From NCBI GenBank assembly GCA_027587225.1, contig JAPDDQ010000003.1, forward strand, positions 1 through 64,000: 64,000 bases of DNA, in the 5' to 3' direction. Below the pieces are notes generated by a model that saw nothing but the letters and a program-made list of their open reading frames with translations, had not been told where the DNA came from and ran no database searches. This stretch comes from Solirubrobacter taibaiensis (GTDB taxonomy: Bacteria; Actinomycetota; Thermoleophilia; Solirubrobacterales; Solirubrobacteraceae). Numbering within the stretch: position 1 is the stretch's first letter; the number at the start of each line of letters is the position of its first letter. Below are positions 25,173 through 33,044 of this stretch, piece by piece. The translations under genes were made by a program, and so were the position numbers.

Positions 25173-26200
25173 GCGGACTCCAGGAAGGCGAAGAACTGCT
25201 CCGACCAGCGCTCACGCGCGTCCAGCGGCGGGAAGTGGCCGGACTCCTCGTAGATCGTCATCTCGACCGACCCGCCGCGCGTCTCGTACTCGCTGAGCAC
25301 GGCGCGGATCTGCTGCACCATCGGCTGCGGCGCGAACGCGTCCGCGCCCGGCCAGCCTGGCACCGCGCCGAGCGAGCCGAGCGTCCCCATCTCCCACGGC
25401 GACCCGTCGGCGACGACGATGTCCTGCGCGCCGTGCGTCCACAGGATCGGCGGCTTGAGGTCGATGTCGACGATCCCGGACCAGTTGCAGTACTTGGGGG
25501 AGAGGGCGTTGAGGATGCCGCGGGTGCCGGGTGCGACACCGGGCCAGTTCCCGGAGGTGGACGTGTCGCCGGGGTAGCCGTCGTCGCCCGTCGCCGACTT
25601 GAGGATCTCGGCCACCAGCATGTCCTCGCGCTCGGGCGATTCCTTGTGCCCGACGCGCCAGTAGGACGTGTTCAGCACGTTGCGCGGCGCGGTGTCGCCG
25701 ACGTCGGAGGCGTCGCTCGCCGCGAGCCGGGCGGTGAACTCCGGGTTGCCGGTGCCGCCGCCCGAGCCCGCGTAGTCCTCGAAGTGGGGTGTGCCGTCGA
25801 GCTTCACGCCCCCGAAGCCGTACGGGCTGACGGGGTCGATGAACGTCAGCGAGGCGACCGGGTGCTCCATCGCGTAGTGCGCGATCGCGGCGCCGCCCGT
25901 GCTCCACCCGACGAGGTGGGGGGCAGCGGAGATGCCGAGCGCTTCGAGCAACGCGTGCGTGTCGTCGGCCCAGTCGCGCAGCCCGCGCGTGGCGTCGATC
26001 GGCACGCGCTCCGTCTCCCCGAACCCGCGCATGTCGGGCGCGATCAGGCGGTAGCGAGCCGGCGCGTCGTCGGCGAGATGCTCGTAGAAGCGGCCGGTCG
26101 ACAGGTTGCCGTGGAGCAGGACGACCGGGATGCCGTCCTGATGGCCGGATTCGTACACGTGCATCGCGAGCCGTGACGTATCGACGCGGAAGGAGCGCAT
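25169..26200 (-). CDS. Alpha/beta hydrolase
   Basis: 343 residues with VVLLHGNLSTGRFYEHLAD (oxyanion HG motif), the LIAPDMRGFGETE segment, the nucleophile elbow HLVGWSTGGAAIAHYAM (Ser at about 99), an acidic residue in ILWTHGAQDIVVADG and a terminal EESGHFPPLDARE catalytic His. The length is at the upper end for the family because of an inserted cap (about 140-230). First gene of a three-gene operon (hydrolase, S33 hydrolase, J-domain protein), divergent from a GNAT gene only 19 bases away. Confidence 0.9.
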   Translation of the reverse strand: MRSFRVDTSRLAMHVYESGHQDGIPVVLLHGNLSTGRFYEHLADDAPARYRLIAPDMRGFGETERVPIDATRGLRDWADDTHALLEALGISAAPHLVGWSTGGAAIAHYAMEHPVASLTFIDPVSPYGFGGVKLDGTPHFEDYAGSGGGTGNPEFTARLAASDASDVGDTAPRNVLNTSYWRVGHKESPEREDMLVAEILKSATGDDGYPGDTSTSGNWPGVAPGTRGILNALSPKYCNWSGIVDIDLKPPILWTHGAQDIVVADGSPWEMGTLGSLGAVPGWPGADAFAPQPMVQQIRAVLSEYETRGGSVEMTIYEESGHFPPLDARERWSEQFFAFLESA

Positions 26201-26219
26201 CGCGCGAGACTATCCCGCG

Positions 26220-26738
26220 ATGGCCCGTGTCGTGCTCACGACTCCGACCCCGGACGACGAGGACGCGTTCCTGGCCGCCAACCGCGCCAGTCGCAGCTTC
26301 CACCGGCCGTGGGCCTACCACCCGCTCACGCCCGAGGCCTACCGCACCTACCTCGCCACGCTGGGAGAGCGCAAGGCCGGCTACTTGGCGCGCCGGCGCG
26401 AGGACGACGCGATCGTCGGCTGGATCAACCTGGGCGAGATCGTCCGCGGGAACTTCGCCAACGCCTACCTCGGCTACAGCGGGTTCGCCGCCCACGCGGG
26501 CCGCGGCTACATGACCGAAGCGGTCGCGTTGGTGCTGCGTGAGGCGTTCATGGCGCTGCGCCTGCACCGCGTGGAGGCCAACATCCAGCCGGGCAACGCG
26601 GCGTCGATCGCGCTCGTGCAGCGGCTCGGATTCGAGCTGGAGGGGATGTCCCCGCGGTACCTGAAGATCGGCGGGCGCTGGCGCGATCATGAGCGCTACG
26701 CACTGCGTGTCGAGACATGGCGCGCCCGTCGCGGATAA
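26220..26738 (+). CDS. GNAT acetyltransferase, RimJ/RimL type
   Basis: 172 residues with the GNAT core: LGYSGFAAHAGRGYMTEAVALVL supplies the acetyl-CoA pyrophosphate loop (RGYMTEA), and LHRVEANIQPGNAASIALVQRLGFELEG is the classic motif B of ribosomal-protein N-acetyltransferases. Likely acetylates an N-terminus or a small amine. The gene is close upstream of the molybdopterin enzyme gene (31-base gap) and may be co-transcribed with it. Confidence 0.9.
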   Translation: MARVVLTTPTPDDEDAFLAANRASRSFHRPWAYHPLTPEAYRTYLATLGERKAGYLARRREDDAIVGWINLGEIVRGNFANAYLGYSGFAAHAGRGYMTEAVALVLREAFMALRLHRVEANIQPGNAASIALVQRLGFELEGMSPRYLKIGGRWRDHERYALRVETWRARRG

Positions 26739-26769
26739 CGTTCGCCATCCACGGGAAGAGGGAGAGCCA

Positions 26770-29082
26770 ATGTCGTCAGTGAACGGATCGGGTGAGGGTC
26801 ACGGAGCATCGGTGAAGCGGGTCGAGGATCCGCCGTTCCTGCGCGGCGCCCGGCCGTACACCGACGACCTCCGCAACGCCGACGCCCTGTACGCCATTTT
26901 CGTGCGCTCGGGCTTCGCCCACGCGAAGATCAACGGCGTCGACACCGCGGAGGCGGCGGGCATGCCCGGCGTGGTCGGCGTGTACACGGCCGCCGACCTC
27001 GATTTGCAGCCCTTCCCGACGGCCGGGCCGCCCGTGGACACGCCGGAAGCGATGCGCCGGCCGGTGCTGGCGAAGGACGTGGTGCGCTTCATCGGCGAGC
27101 CGATCGCGGTCGTCGTCGCCGAGACGCGCGCGCAGGCCGTGGACGCGAGCTCGTTCGTCGAGGTCGACTACGAGGACCTGCCGGTGCTCGTGGACATGAC
27201 CAAGGCGCTCGACGCGGATGCGCCGATCCTGTTCCCGGACGCGCCGAACGGCAACATGGCCGCTTCCGGCCCGACGGGTGAGGACGCGCTCGCCGACGCC
27301 GAGGTGCGCGTCGGCGCCAGGCTCGTGAATCAGCGGATCGCCGCCGTGCCGATGGAGCCGAGCGCCGCGCTGGCCGCGCCCGACCCGGAGACGGGCGGCT
27401 TCGTGCTGTACACGCCGTCGCAGGGTCCGCACGCCTACCAGGGCACGATCGCCGCCTCGACCGGGATCGAGAAGGAGCAGCTGCGCGTCATCTCCACCGC
27501 GACCGGCGGCGGGTTCGGCGCGCGCATCGCGTGCTACCCGGAGCAGATCGTGGTCGTCGCGCTCGCGCGCGAGCTCGCTCGCCCCGTGCGCTACATCGAG
27601 ACGCGCTCGGAGACGATGCTCGAGATGCAGCACGGCCGCGCGCAGGTGCAGGACGTGGAGATCGGCGGCACGCGCGACGGCAAGGTGACCGGCCTGAAGG
27701 TGCGGGTGATCGCGGACGCGGGCGCGTATCCCGCCGACGCCGCGCTGATGCCGATGCTCACCGGCCTGATGTCCAGCGGCGTGTACGAGATCCCGAAGAT
27801 CGACTTCCACTTCGACTGCGTGGTCACCAACACCACGCCGATCGGCGCCTACCGCGGCGCCGGCCGCCCGGAGGCGACGGCGCTGGTGGAGCGGGCGATC
27901 GACATGTTCGCGGCCGAGATCGGCATGGACCCGGCCGAGGTGCGGCGCAAGAACTTCATCACCGAGTTCCCGCACCAGACGGTGATGGGCGCCAACTACG
28001 ACTCCGGCGAGTACCACGCGGCGCTCGACAAGTGCCTGGCCAACGCGGGCTACGACGGGCTGCGGGCCGATCAGGCCGCGCGCCGGGAGAGTGGCGACGT
28101 CAAGCAGCTCGGCCTCGGCTTGTGCTCCTACGTGGAGTGGACCGGGTTCGGGTCGGAGCTCGGCACGTGCACGGTCGAGGAGGACGGCTCGGTGATCGTC
28201 ACCGCGGGCACGTCCTCGCACGGCCAGGGGCACGAGACCTCCTACGCGCAGCTCGTGGCCGGGACGCTCGGGATCCCGATGAAGGACATCAAGGTCATCC
28301 AGTCCGACACCAAGCTGGTCAAGCGCGGCATGGGCACGATGGGCTCGCGCTCGCTGCAGGTCGGCGGCACGGCGGTCCAGAACGCCACCGACGAGGTGCT
28401 CGACAAGGCCAAGCTGCTTGCCGCGCACCTGCTGGAAGCGGACGCCGGGGACATCCAGGTCGTGTGGGGAGAAGGCCTGGCCGTGGCCGGCTCACCCGGC
28501 TCGGCGATCCCGTGGGCGGACCTGGCGCGCGCGGCGGCCGATCCGGCGCGCCGGCCCGAGGGCTTCGAGGGCGGCCTCTCGTCCGAGAACGACTTCGAGA
28601 CGCCGGACGCGACGTACCCCTTCGGCACGCATCTCGCGGTGGTCGAGGTGGACACCGAGACGGGCATGGTGGACCTCGTCCGGCACATCACGGTGGACGA
28701 CGCGGGCCGGATCGCGAACCCGATGCTCGTCGAGGGTCAGGTGCACGGCGGCATCGCGCAGGGCGTGGCCCAGGCGCTGTTCGAGGAGATCGCGTTCGAC
28801 GAGGACGGCAACAACGTCACCGGCTCCTTGGCGTCCTACGCCATCCCGTCCGCGGGTGACCTGCCGAACTTCGAGACCGAGCGCACGCAGACGCCGACGC
28901 CCCGCAACCCGCTGGGCGCGAAGGGCATCGGCGAGGCGGGCGCGATCGGCGCCACGCCGGCGGTCTGGAACGCCGTGATCGACGCGCTCGCCCACATGGG
29001 CGTGCGCAACATCGACATGCCGGCGACGCCTCAGCGCGTCTGGAGAGCCATCAACGACGCGAGCAGCGTGTCCACTTCCTGA
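26770..29082 (+). CDS. Xanthine dehydrogenase / CO dehydrogenase-type molybdopterin large subunit (orphan)
   Basis: 770 residues. The two-domain molybdopterin-binding architecture is complete: SVKRVEDPPFLRGARPYTDD at the N-terminus, RFIGEPIAVVVAETRAQA, the TGGGFGARI cofactor loop, GAYRGAGRPEATALVERA, and the catalytic Glu segment GAKGIGEAGAIG near the C-terminus. The active-site loop reads AYRGAGRPE, not the AYRCSFR of true (form I) CO dehydrogenase, so this is a form II/xanthine dehydrogenase-like enzyme of unknown substrate. No FAD or iron-sulfur subunit gene is adjacent. ATG at 26770 with GAGGGAGA upstream. Its 3' end overlaps the convergent gene by 52 bases. Confidence 0.9.
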   Translation: MSSVNGSGEGHGASVKRVEDPPFLRGARPYTDDLRNADALYAIFVRSGFAHAKINGVDTAEAAGMPGVVGVYTAADLDLQPFPTAGPPVDTPEAMRRPVLAKDVVRFIGEPIAVVVAETRAQAVDASSFVEVDYEDLPVLVDMTKALDADAPILFPDAPNGNMAASGPTGEDALADAEVRVGARLVNQRIAAVPMEPSAALAAPDPETGGFVLYTPSQGPHAYQGTIAASTGIEKEQLRVISTATGGGFGARIACYPEQIVVVALARELARPVRYIETRSETMLEMQHGRAQVQDVEIGGTRDGKVTGLKVRVIADAGAYPADAALMPMLTGLMSSGVYEIPKIDFHFDCVVTNTTPIGAYRGAGRPEATALVERAIDMFAAEIGMDPAEVRRKNFITEFPHQTVMGANYDSGEYHAALDKCLANAGYDGLRADQAARRESGDVKQLGLGLCSYVEWTGFGSELGTCTVEEDGSVIVTAGTSSHGQGHETSYAQLVAGTLGIPMKDIKVIQSDTKLVKRGMGTMGSRSLQVGGTAVQNATDEVLDKAKLLAAHLLEADAGDIQVVWGEGLAVAGSPGSAIPWADLARAAADPARRPEGFEGGLSSENDFETPDATYPFGTHLAVVEVDTETGMVDLVRHITVDDAGRIANPMLVEGQVHGGIAQGVAQALFEEIAFDEDGNNVTGSLASYAIPSAGDLPNFETERTQTPTPRNPLGAKGIGEAGAIGATPAVWNAVIDALAHMGVRNIDMPATPQRVWRAINDASSVSTS

Positions 29083-30278
29083 GCCGTCGTCCCGATCCCG
29101 AGGCTGGCCCGGACCGCGCCGGGCAGCTCGGGGTCGCGGCCGGCCTGGAGCTCGGCGTAGAGGCGGCGGGCCTCGGCGTCGGACACGCCGAGCAGGTGCG
29201 TGAGCAGCGGGTGCGCGCAGAAGCAGCCATGGCGCACGCCGATCGCGAACTCGTCGCTGAGCCGCTGCGCCAGCACGTGATGGTCGTAGCCCGCGAGGTT
29301 GAAGGTGGCGACGCCGACGCGGTCGTGATGGGTCGGCCACATCTGGTAGGTGGTGATGCCGTCGATCGCCTCCAGCCCGGCGTGCAGGCGGGCGGCGAGC
29401 GCGAGCTCACGCGCCTCGGCCTGCTCCATGTCCAGCGCTTCGCAGGCGGCTGCGAGAGCGACGGCGCCGATCACGTTCGGTGATCCGGCCTCGAACCGTT
29501 CGGGACCGTCGGCCCAGATCACGTCGTCATCCGTGACGAGCTTCACGGCGCCACCGCCCTTGATCAGCGGGTCGCCGGTGAGCGGGGAGCGGCTGACGAG
29601 CGCGCCCGCCCCGAACGGCGCGTAGAGCTTGTGGCCCGACAGCGCGAGGTGGTCGATGCCGAGCGCGTCCATGTCGATCGCGCGGTGCGGGGCGAGCTGC
29701 GCGGCGTCGACGAACAGCTGCGCGCCGTGCTGGTGGGCGAGCGTGGCGAGCTCCTGGAGCGGCCAGACCTCACCTGTGACGTTGGATGCGCCGGTGACGG
29801 CGAGGATGTCGGTCCGGCGTTCCTGCAGCGCCTTCAACGTGGTGGCGAGCAGATGATCCTGCGAGGTGGGCAGCGGCAGCACACGCAGGTCGTGGCGGCG
29901 CCACGGGAGCATGTTCGCGTGGTGCTCGGCCGGGGTGGAGAGCACGCGCGTGCACGGCGGCAGCGCGTGGGCGAGGACGTTGATCGCCTCTGTCGTGTTG
30001 CGGACGATCACCGTCGTGCCGGTGCGCGCGCCGACGAAGTTCGCGATCGTCGTGCGCGCCTGCTCGTACGCCTCGGTGGAGATGCGGGACTTCGCGCCCG
30101 TGCCGCGGTGGACGCTGCTGTACCACGGCACGAACGCTTCGACGGCCTCCCACACCGCCGCCAGGACGGGGGTGCTCGCCGCATAGTCGAGATTGACGTA
30201 CCGGCGGTCGACGCCGTCCACGCATGGCACTTCGACGTCTGAGCCGATGAGCCGGGGTGGACTGGCGAGCGTGGTCAC
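29031..30278 (-). CDS. Aminotransferase class V / cysteine desulfurase-like enzyme
   Basis: 415 residues with the fold-type I PLP pattern: NLDYAASTPVLAAVWEAV at the start, STPAEHHANMLPWR, QLFVDAAQLAPHR and the PLP-lysine loop LALSGHKLYAPFGAGAL (Lys about 220). Near the C-terminus RHGCFCAHP carries a Cys at the place used for persulfide formation in SufS-like enzymes. It probably removes sulfur from cysteine or a related substrate. GTG start; the upstream small gene ends on the same base, so the two are coupled. The 3' end overlaps the molybdoenzyme gene by 52 bases. Confidence 0.88.
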   Translation of the reverse strand: MTTLASPPRLIGSDVEVPCVDGVDRRYVNLDYAASTPVLAAVWEAVEAFVPWYSSVHRGTGAKSRISTEAYEQARTTIANFVGARTGTTVIVRNTTEAINVLAHALPPCTRVLSTPAEHHANMLPWRRHDLRVLPLPTSQDHLLATTLKALQERRTDILAVTGASNVTGEVWPLQELATLAHQHGAQLFVDAAQLAPHRAIDMDALGIDHLALSGHKLYAPFGAGALVSRSPLTGDPLIKGGGAVKLVTDDDVIWADGPERFEAGSPNVIGAVALAAACEALDMEQAEARELALAARLHAGLEAIDGITTYQMWPTHHDRVGVATFNLAGYDHHVLAQRLSDEFAIGVRHGCFCAHPLLTHLLGVSDAEARRLYAELQAGRDPELPGAVRASLGIGTTAQEVDTLLASLMALQTR

Positions 30279-30562
30279 TACCCAAGGATCGCTGAGCGGT
30301 CTTGGAGGAACCTTGGGCGCAGGACGCGCGGCCCGGCGCCGAGCTGGCGCGCACGGCGGCGCAGCAGCTCGACGGCGTTGGCGCTGCGGGTGAACGGGTC
30401 GGAGACGGCCGCGCCATCACGGGTGGAGAGGGCGGCGATGAGGCGCCCGTCCTCGATCGCGACGAGCTGCGGGCCGGTCGGCGTGGCGGCGCTGTCGAGC
30501 TGCGCGAGGCGGTCGATGGCGGCGGCGTCGTGGGCGTTGGCGAAGCGGAGCGTGGTGGTCAT
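30278..30562 (-). CDS. Short GNAT-like N-terminal module protein
   Basis: About 94 residues from the ATG at 30562 (another ATG is at 30571). TLRFANAHDAAAIDRLAQLDSA ... GPQLVAIEDGRLIAALSTRDG corresponds to the first beta-alpha-beta part of a GNAT fold. The acetyl-CoA-binding half is missing and replaced by a basic helix (ELLRRRARQLGAG). Similar truncated proteins are common in actinobacteria and are probably not active acetyltransferases. The stop shares one base with the GTG start of the desulfurase-like gene, so they are co-translated. Confidence 0.65.
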   Translation of the reverse strand: MTTTLRFANAHDAAAIDRLAQLDSAATPTGPQLVAIEDGRLIAALSTRDGAAVSDPFTRSANAVELLRRRARQLGAGPRVLRPRFLQDRSAILG

Positions 30563-30596
30563 GGACAGCATGGTGCGGGACCAGCGGGATCATGTC

Positions 30597-30630
30597 CAAT
30601 GATGAGTTGCTGCATATGACATAATGGGTC
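30597..30630 (+). promoter_or_regulatory. Promoter candidate for LysR gene with near-leaderless start
   Basis: CATAAT (30620-30625) is a good -10 hexamer only 5 bases before the GTG at 30631, with a weak -35 about 17 bases upstream. An AT-rich segment around CATATG (30613-30618) is unusual for this genome and could also be the LysR autoregulatory site. Transcription starting at about 30632 would give a leaderless or nearly leaderless message, common in actinobacteria. Confidence 0.35.
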
Positions 30631-31569
30631 GTGATGCTCGACCTGAAGCTTCTGACGACGTTTCGTGAGGTCGCCGTCCGCGGATCCTTCAGTGAGGCCG
30701 CCGTGGCGCTCGACTTCACGCAGCCGGCGGTGTCCCAGCACATCTCACGGCTCGAATCGGCGCTCGGCACGCGCGTGCTGGAGCGCAGCGCGCGCGGCGT
30801 GACGCTGACGCCCGCGGGCGAAGTGCTGGTGCGGCACGCCTCGGCGCTGCTCGACGCGGCGCGACGCGCGGAGGAAGCCGTGCGCGACGCGGCGGGCATC
30901 GGCCGCGCGCAGGTCCGCGTGGGCGCATTCGCGTCTGCGGCGGCGGGGTTGCTGCCGGGTGCCACCCGGGAGCTGCGGGCCCGCCGGCCCGACGCCGAGC
31001 TGACGCTGGTGGTGCTCGAGGACGAGCAGGCGGTCGACGCGCTGCTGGCCGGGCGGTCCGACGTGGCCGTGATCGTGCAGTCGCCGCTCGCCCCCAAGGA
31101 GCAGCGGACGGGGGTGGACTACCTGCCCATCTCAGACGACGAGATGCGGATCGCCGTCGCGGCCGACCATCCGCTCGCGACGCGCACGTCGATCACGCTG
31201 GAAGAGCTGTGCGACGAACCGTGGCTCGTGGCGGAGACCGGCGGCACGTGCGCGGACTCCAACGTCGTCCTGAACGCCTTCCGCGGCGCGGGCTACGAGC
31301 CGATCGTGCGCTTCCAGTCCGACGACTACCAGGCCCTGCAGGGGATGGCGGCGTCCGGGATCGGCGTGGCCATGATCCCGACCATGGCGCTCGTGAGCTC
31401 CCGCTCCGACGTGGTGGTGCTGCCCGTGCGCGGGCGGGCTCCGGCGCGGCAGATCATCGCGGCGGTGCGCTCCGGCGAGGAGGATCCGCTGGTCGAGCAC
31501 ATGGTCGAGTCGCTGCGCGCGGCGTCGCGGACGCTCGCGGGGCGGCCGGCGCTGTCCGTCGTGGCTTAG
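30631..31569 (+). CDS. LysR-family transcriptional regulator
   Basis: 312 residues: helix-turn-helix in LKLLTTFREVAVRGSFSEAA ... FTQPAVSQHISRLESALG, then the effector domain (about 92-300) with VRVGAFASAAAGLLPGA and ISDDEMRIAVAADHPLA. GTG at 30631 or ATG at 30634 can start it. It is divergent from the GNAT-like/desulfurase-like pair and probably controls them. A short AT-rich segment between them contains a likely promoter. Confidence 0.93.
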   Translation: MMLDLKLLTTFREVAVRGSFSEAAVALDFTQPAVSQHISRLESALGTRVLERSARGVTLTPAGEVLVRHASALLDAARRAEEAVRDAAGIGRAQVRVGAFASAAAGLLPGATRELRARRPDAELTLVVLEDEQAVDALLAGRSDVAVIVQSPLAPKEQRTGVDYLPISDDEMRIAVAADHPLATRTSITLEELCDEPWLVAETGGTCADSNVVLNAFRGAGYEPIVRFQSDDYQALQGMAASGIGVAMIPTMALVSSRSDVVVLPVRGRAPARQIIAAVRSGEEDPLVEHMVESLRAASRTLAGRPALSVVA

Positions 31570-32075
31570 AGCTTCTCGCGCAGCTCGGCGGCGATCTCGT
31601 CCGGGGGACGGTCGCCGTCGACGCGCAGCAGGACGCCTTTGTCCTGATAGTGGTCGATGAGCGGGTGCGTGTCGTCGTCGTACTCGCGCAGTCGGTTCTC
31701 GATCACGTCCGGCGTGTCGTCCGCGCGGCCGCGGGCGAGCAGGCGCTCCTTGACGACGTCGTGCGGGACGTCGAGGAAGACCACGGCGTCGAAGTCCACG
31801 CCCTCGGCCTGCGCGAGCCGGCGGGGAAATCCGTCGAGCACGTAGTCGTCGCGGGTCTTGAGAATCGGGCGGATGGCCTCGGTCACCAGCGCGTCGGGGG
31901 CGAGCTCGCCCGCGTTCATATACGTCTCGACCTGCAGCCCGAGCGGCGTCCGCTCCGCGACCGCGGCGCGCAGCAAATCACCCGACGAGACGTGCTCCAC
32001 GCCGAGGTGCTCCGCGAGCCGGATCCCCTGCGTCCCCTTGCCGCCGCCGGGCGGCGCGAGCATCAGCACTCTCAT
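31566..32075 (-). CDS. Adenylate kinase-like nucleotide kinase, short-LID type
   Basis: 169 residues. The P-loop is MLAPPGGGKGTQG (about 5-17), the NMP-binding region is VSSGDLLRAAVAE, DGFPRRLAQA carries the conserved Phe-Pro-Arg, and LLARGRADDTPDVIENRLREY is a shortened LID with the two Arg of the phosphoryl-transfer site. It is about 40-50 residues shorter than housekeeping Adk because the LID is small, as in UMP/CMP-kinase-like forms. The genome presumably has a separate adk in its ribosomal cluster. The stop overlaps the LysR stop by 4 bases. Confidence 0.88.
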   Translation of the reverse strand: MRVLMLAPPGGGKGTQGIRLAEHLGVEHVSSGDLLRAAVAERTPLGLQVETYMNAGELAPDALVTEAIRPILKTRDDYVLDGFPRRLAQAEGVDFDAVVFLDVPHDVVKERLLARGRADDTPDVIENRLREYDDDTHPLIDHYQDKGVLLRVDGDRPPDEIAAELREKL

Positions 32076-32171
32076 CTGCCCGTCGACCCTACTCGCTTGT
32101 CGGCCAGCTCGAACGTGAGTGTGTGGTGAGCCACATTGGCGCGACGCGGCGATGGGCGGGACACTCGGCCT

Positions 32172-33044
32172 ATGCGCGACCTGTATCTGACCGACGGCGG
32201 GATCGAGACCGTCCTGATCTTCGAAGAAGGCCTCGACCTGCCGCTGTTCGCGGCCTTCACGCTGCTCGACGACGAGGCGGGCACGGAGGCGCTGCGTCGC
32301 TACTACGCGCCGTACCTGGCGCTCGCCGCGACGCACGGGCTGGGCTTCGTGGCCGAGACGCCGACCTGGCGTGCCTCGCCACGCTGGGCGCGGGAGCTCG
32401 GCTACTCGGACGCCGAGCTGTCCGCGCTCAACCGCCGCGCCGTCGAGCTCATGCGCGAGCTGGCGGCGGGGCAGGAGCGCGTCGTGGTCAGCGGGTGCGT
32501 CGGACCGTCCGACGACGGCTATCGGCCGTCCGCGTTGCTGAGCGCGGACGAGGCCGAGTCCTACCACGCCGTTCAGGTCGCCTCGCTCGCGGACGCCGAC
32601 CGGATCACCGCGATCACGATGACCTACGCCGAGGAGGCAATCGGCGTCTCCCGGGCGGCCGCGCGCGTCGGGTTGCCGTGCGTGATCTCGTTCACGGTCG
32701 AGACGGACGGGCGCCTGCCGTCCGGCCAGTCGCTGGCCGAGGCGATCGCGCAGGTCGACGCCGCCGCTGCGCCCGCGTTCTACATGATCAACTGCGCGCA
32801 CCCGACCCACTTCGAGTCCGTGTTGACGGGCGAGTGGGTCACGCGGGTGCGCGGTGTGCGGGCGAACGCGTCCGTGCTCTCACACGCCGAGCTCGACGAA
32901 GCCACCGAGCTCGACGCGGGGGACCCCGCCGACCTGGGCGCGCGCTACGCGGCGCTGCCCTTGGATCTCAGCGTCGTCGGAGGGTGCTGCGGGACCGACC
33001 ACCGGCACGTGGCGGCGATCGCCCGCGCCCTAGCGCCCAGCTGA
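32172..33044 (+). CDS. Homocysteine S-methyltransferase family protein
   Basis: 290 residues from the ATG at 32172. DLYLTDGGIETVLIFEEGLDLP starts the barrel, and the zinc site is formed by MINCAHPTHF and the C-terminal VVGGCCGTDHRHV (Cys, Cys-Cys). Members use S-methylmethionine or another methyl donor to methylate homocysteine to methionine. The longer open frame to 32136 is unlikely to be used. The gene overlaps the 3' end of the convergent 1532-codon gene by 15 bases. Confidence 0.92.
   Translation: MRDLYLTDGGIETVLIFEEGLDLPLFAAFTLLDDEAGTEALRRYYAPYLALAATHGLGFVAETPTWRASPRWARELGYSDAELSALNRRAVELMRELAAGQERVVVSGCVGPSDDGYRPSALLSADEAESYHAVQVASLADADRITAITMTYAEEAIGVSRAAARVGLPCVISFTVETDGRLPSGQSLAEAIAQVDAAAAPAFYMINCAHPTHFESVLTGEWVTRVRGVRANASVLSHAELDEATELDAGDPADLGARYAALPLDLSVVGGCCGTDHRHVAAIARALAPS

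Noticed and set aside
26770..29082. Annotation as true aerobic CO dehydrogenase (CoxL)
   Set aside because: The active-site loop reads AYRGAGRPE instead of the AYRCSFR form I signature, and no coxM or coxS genes are adjacent.
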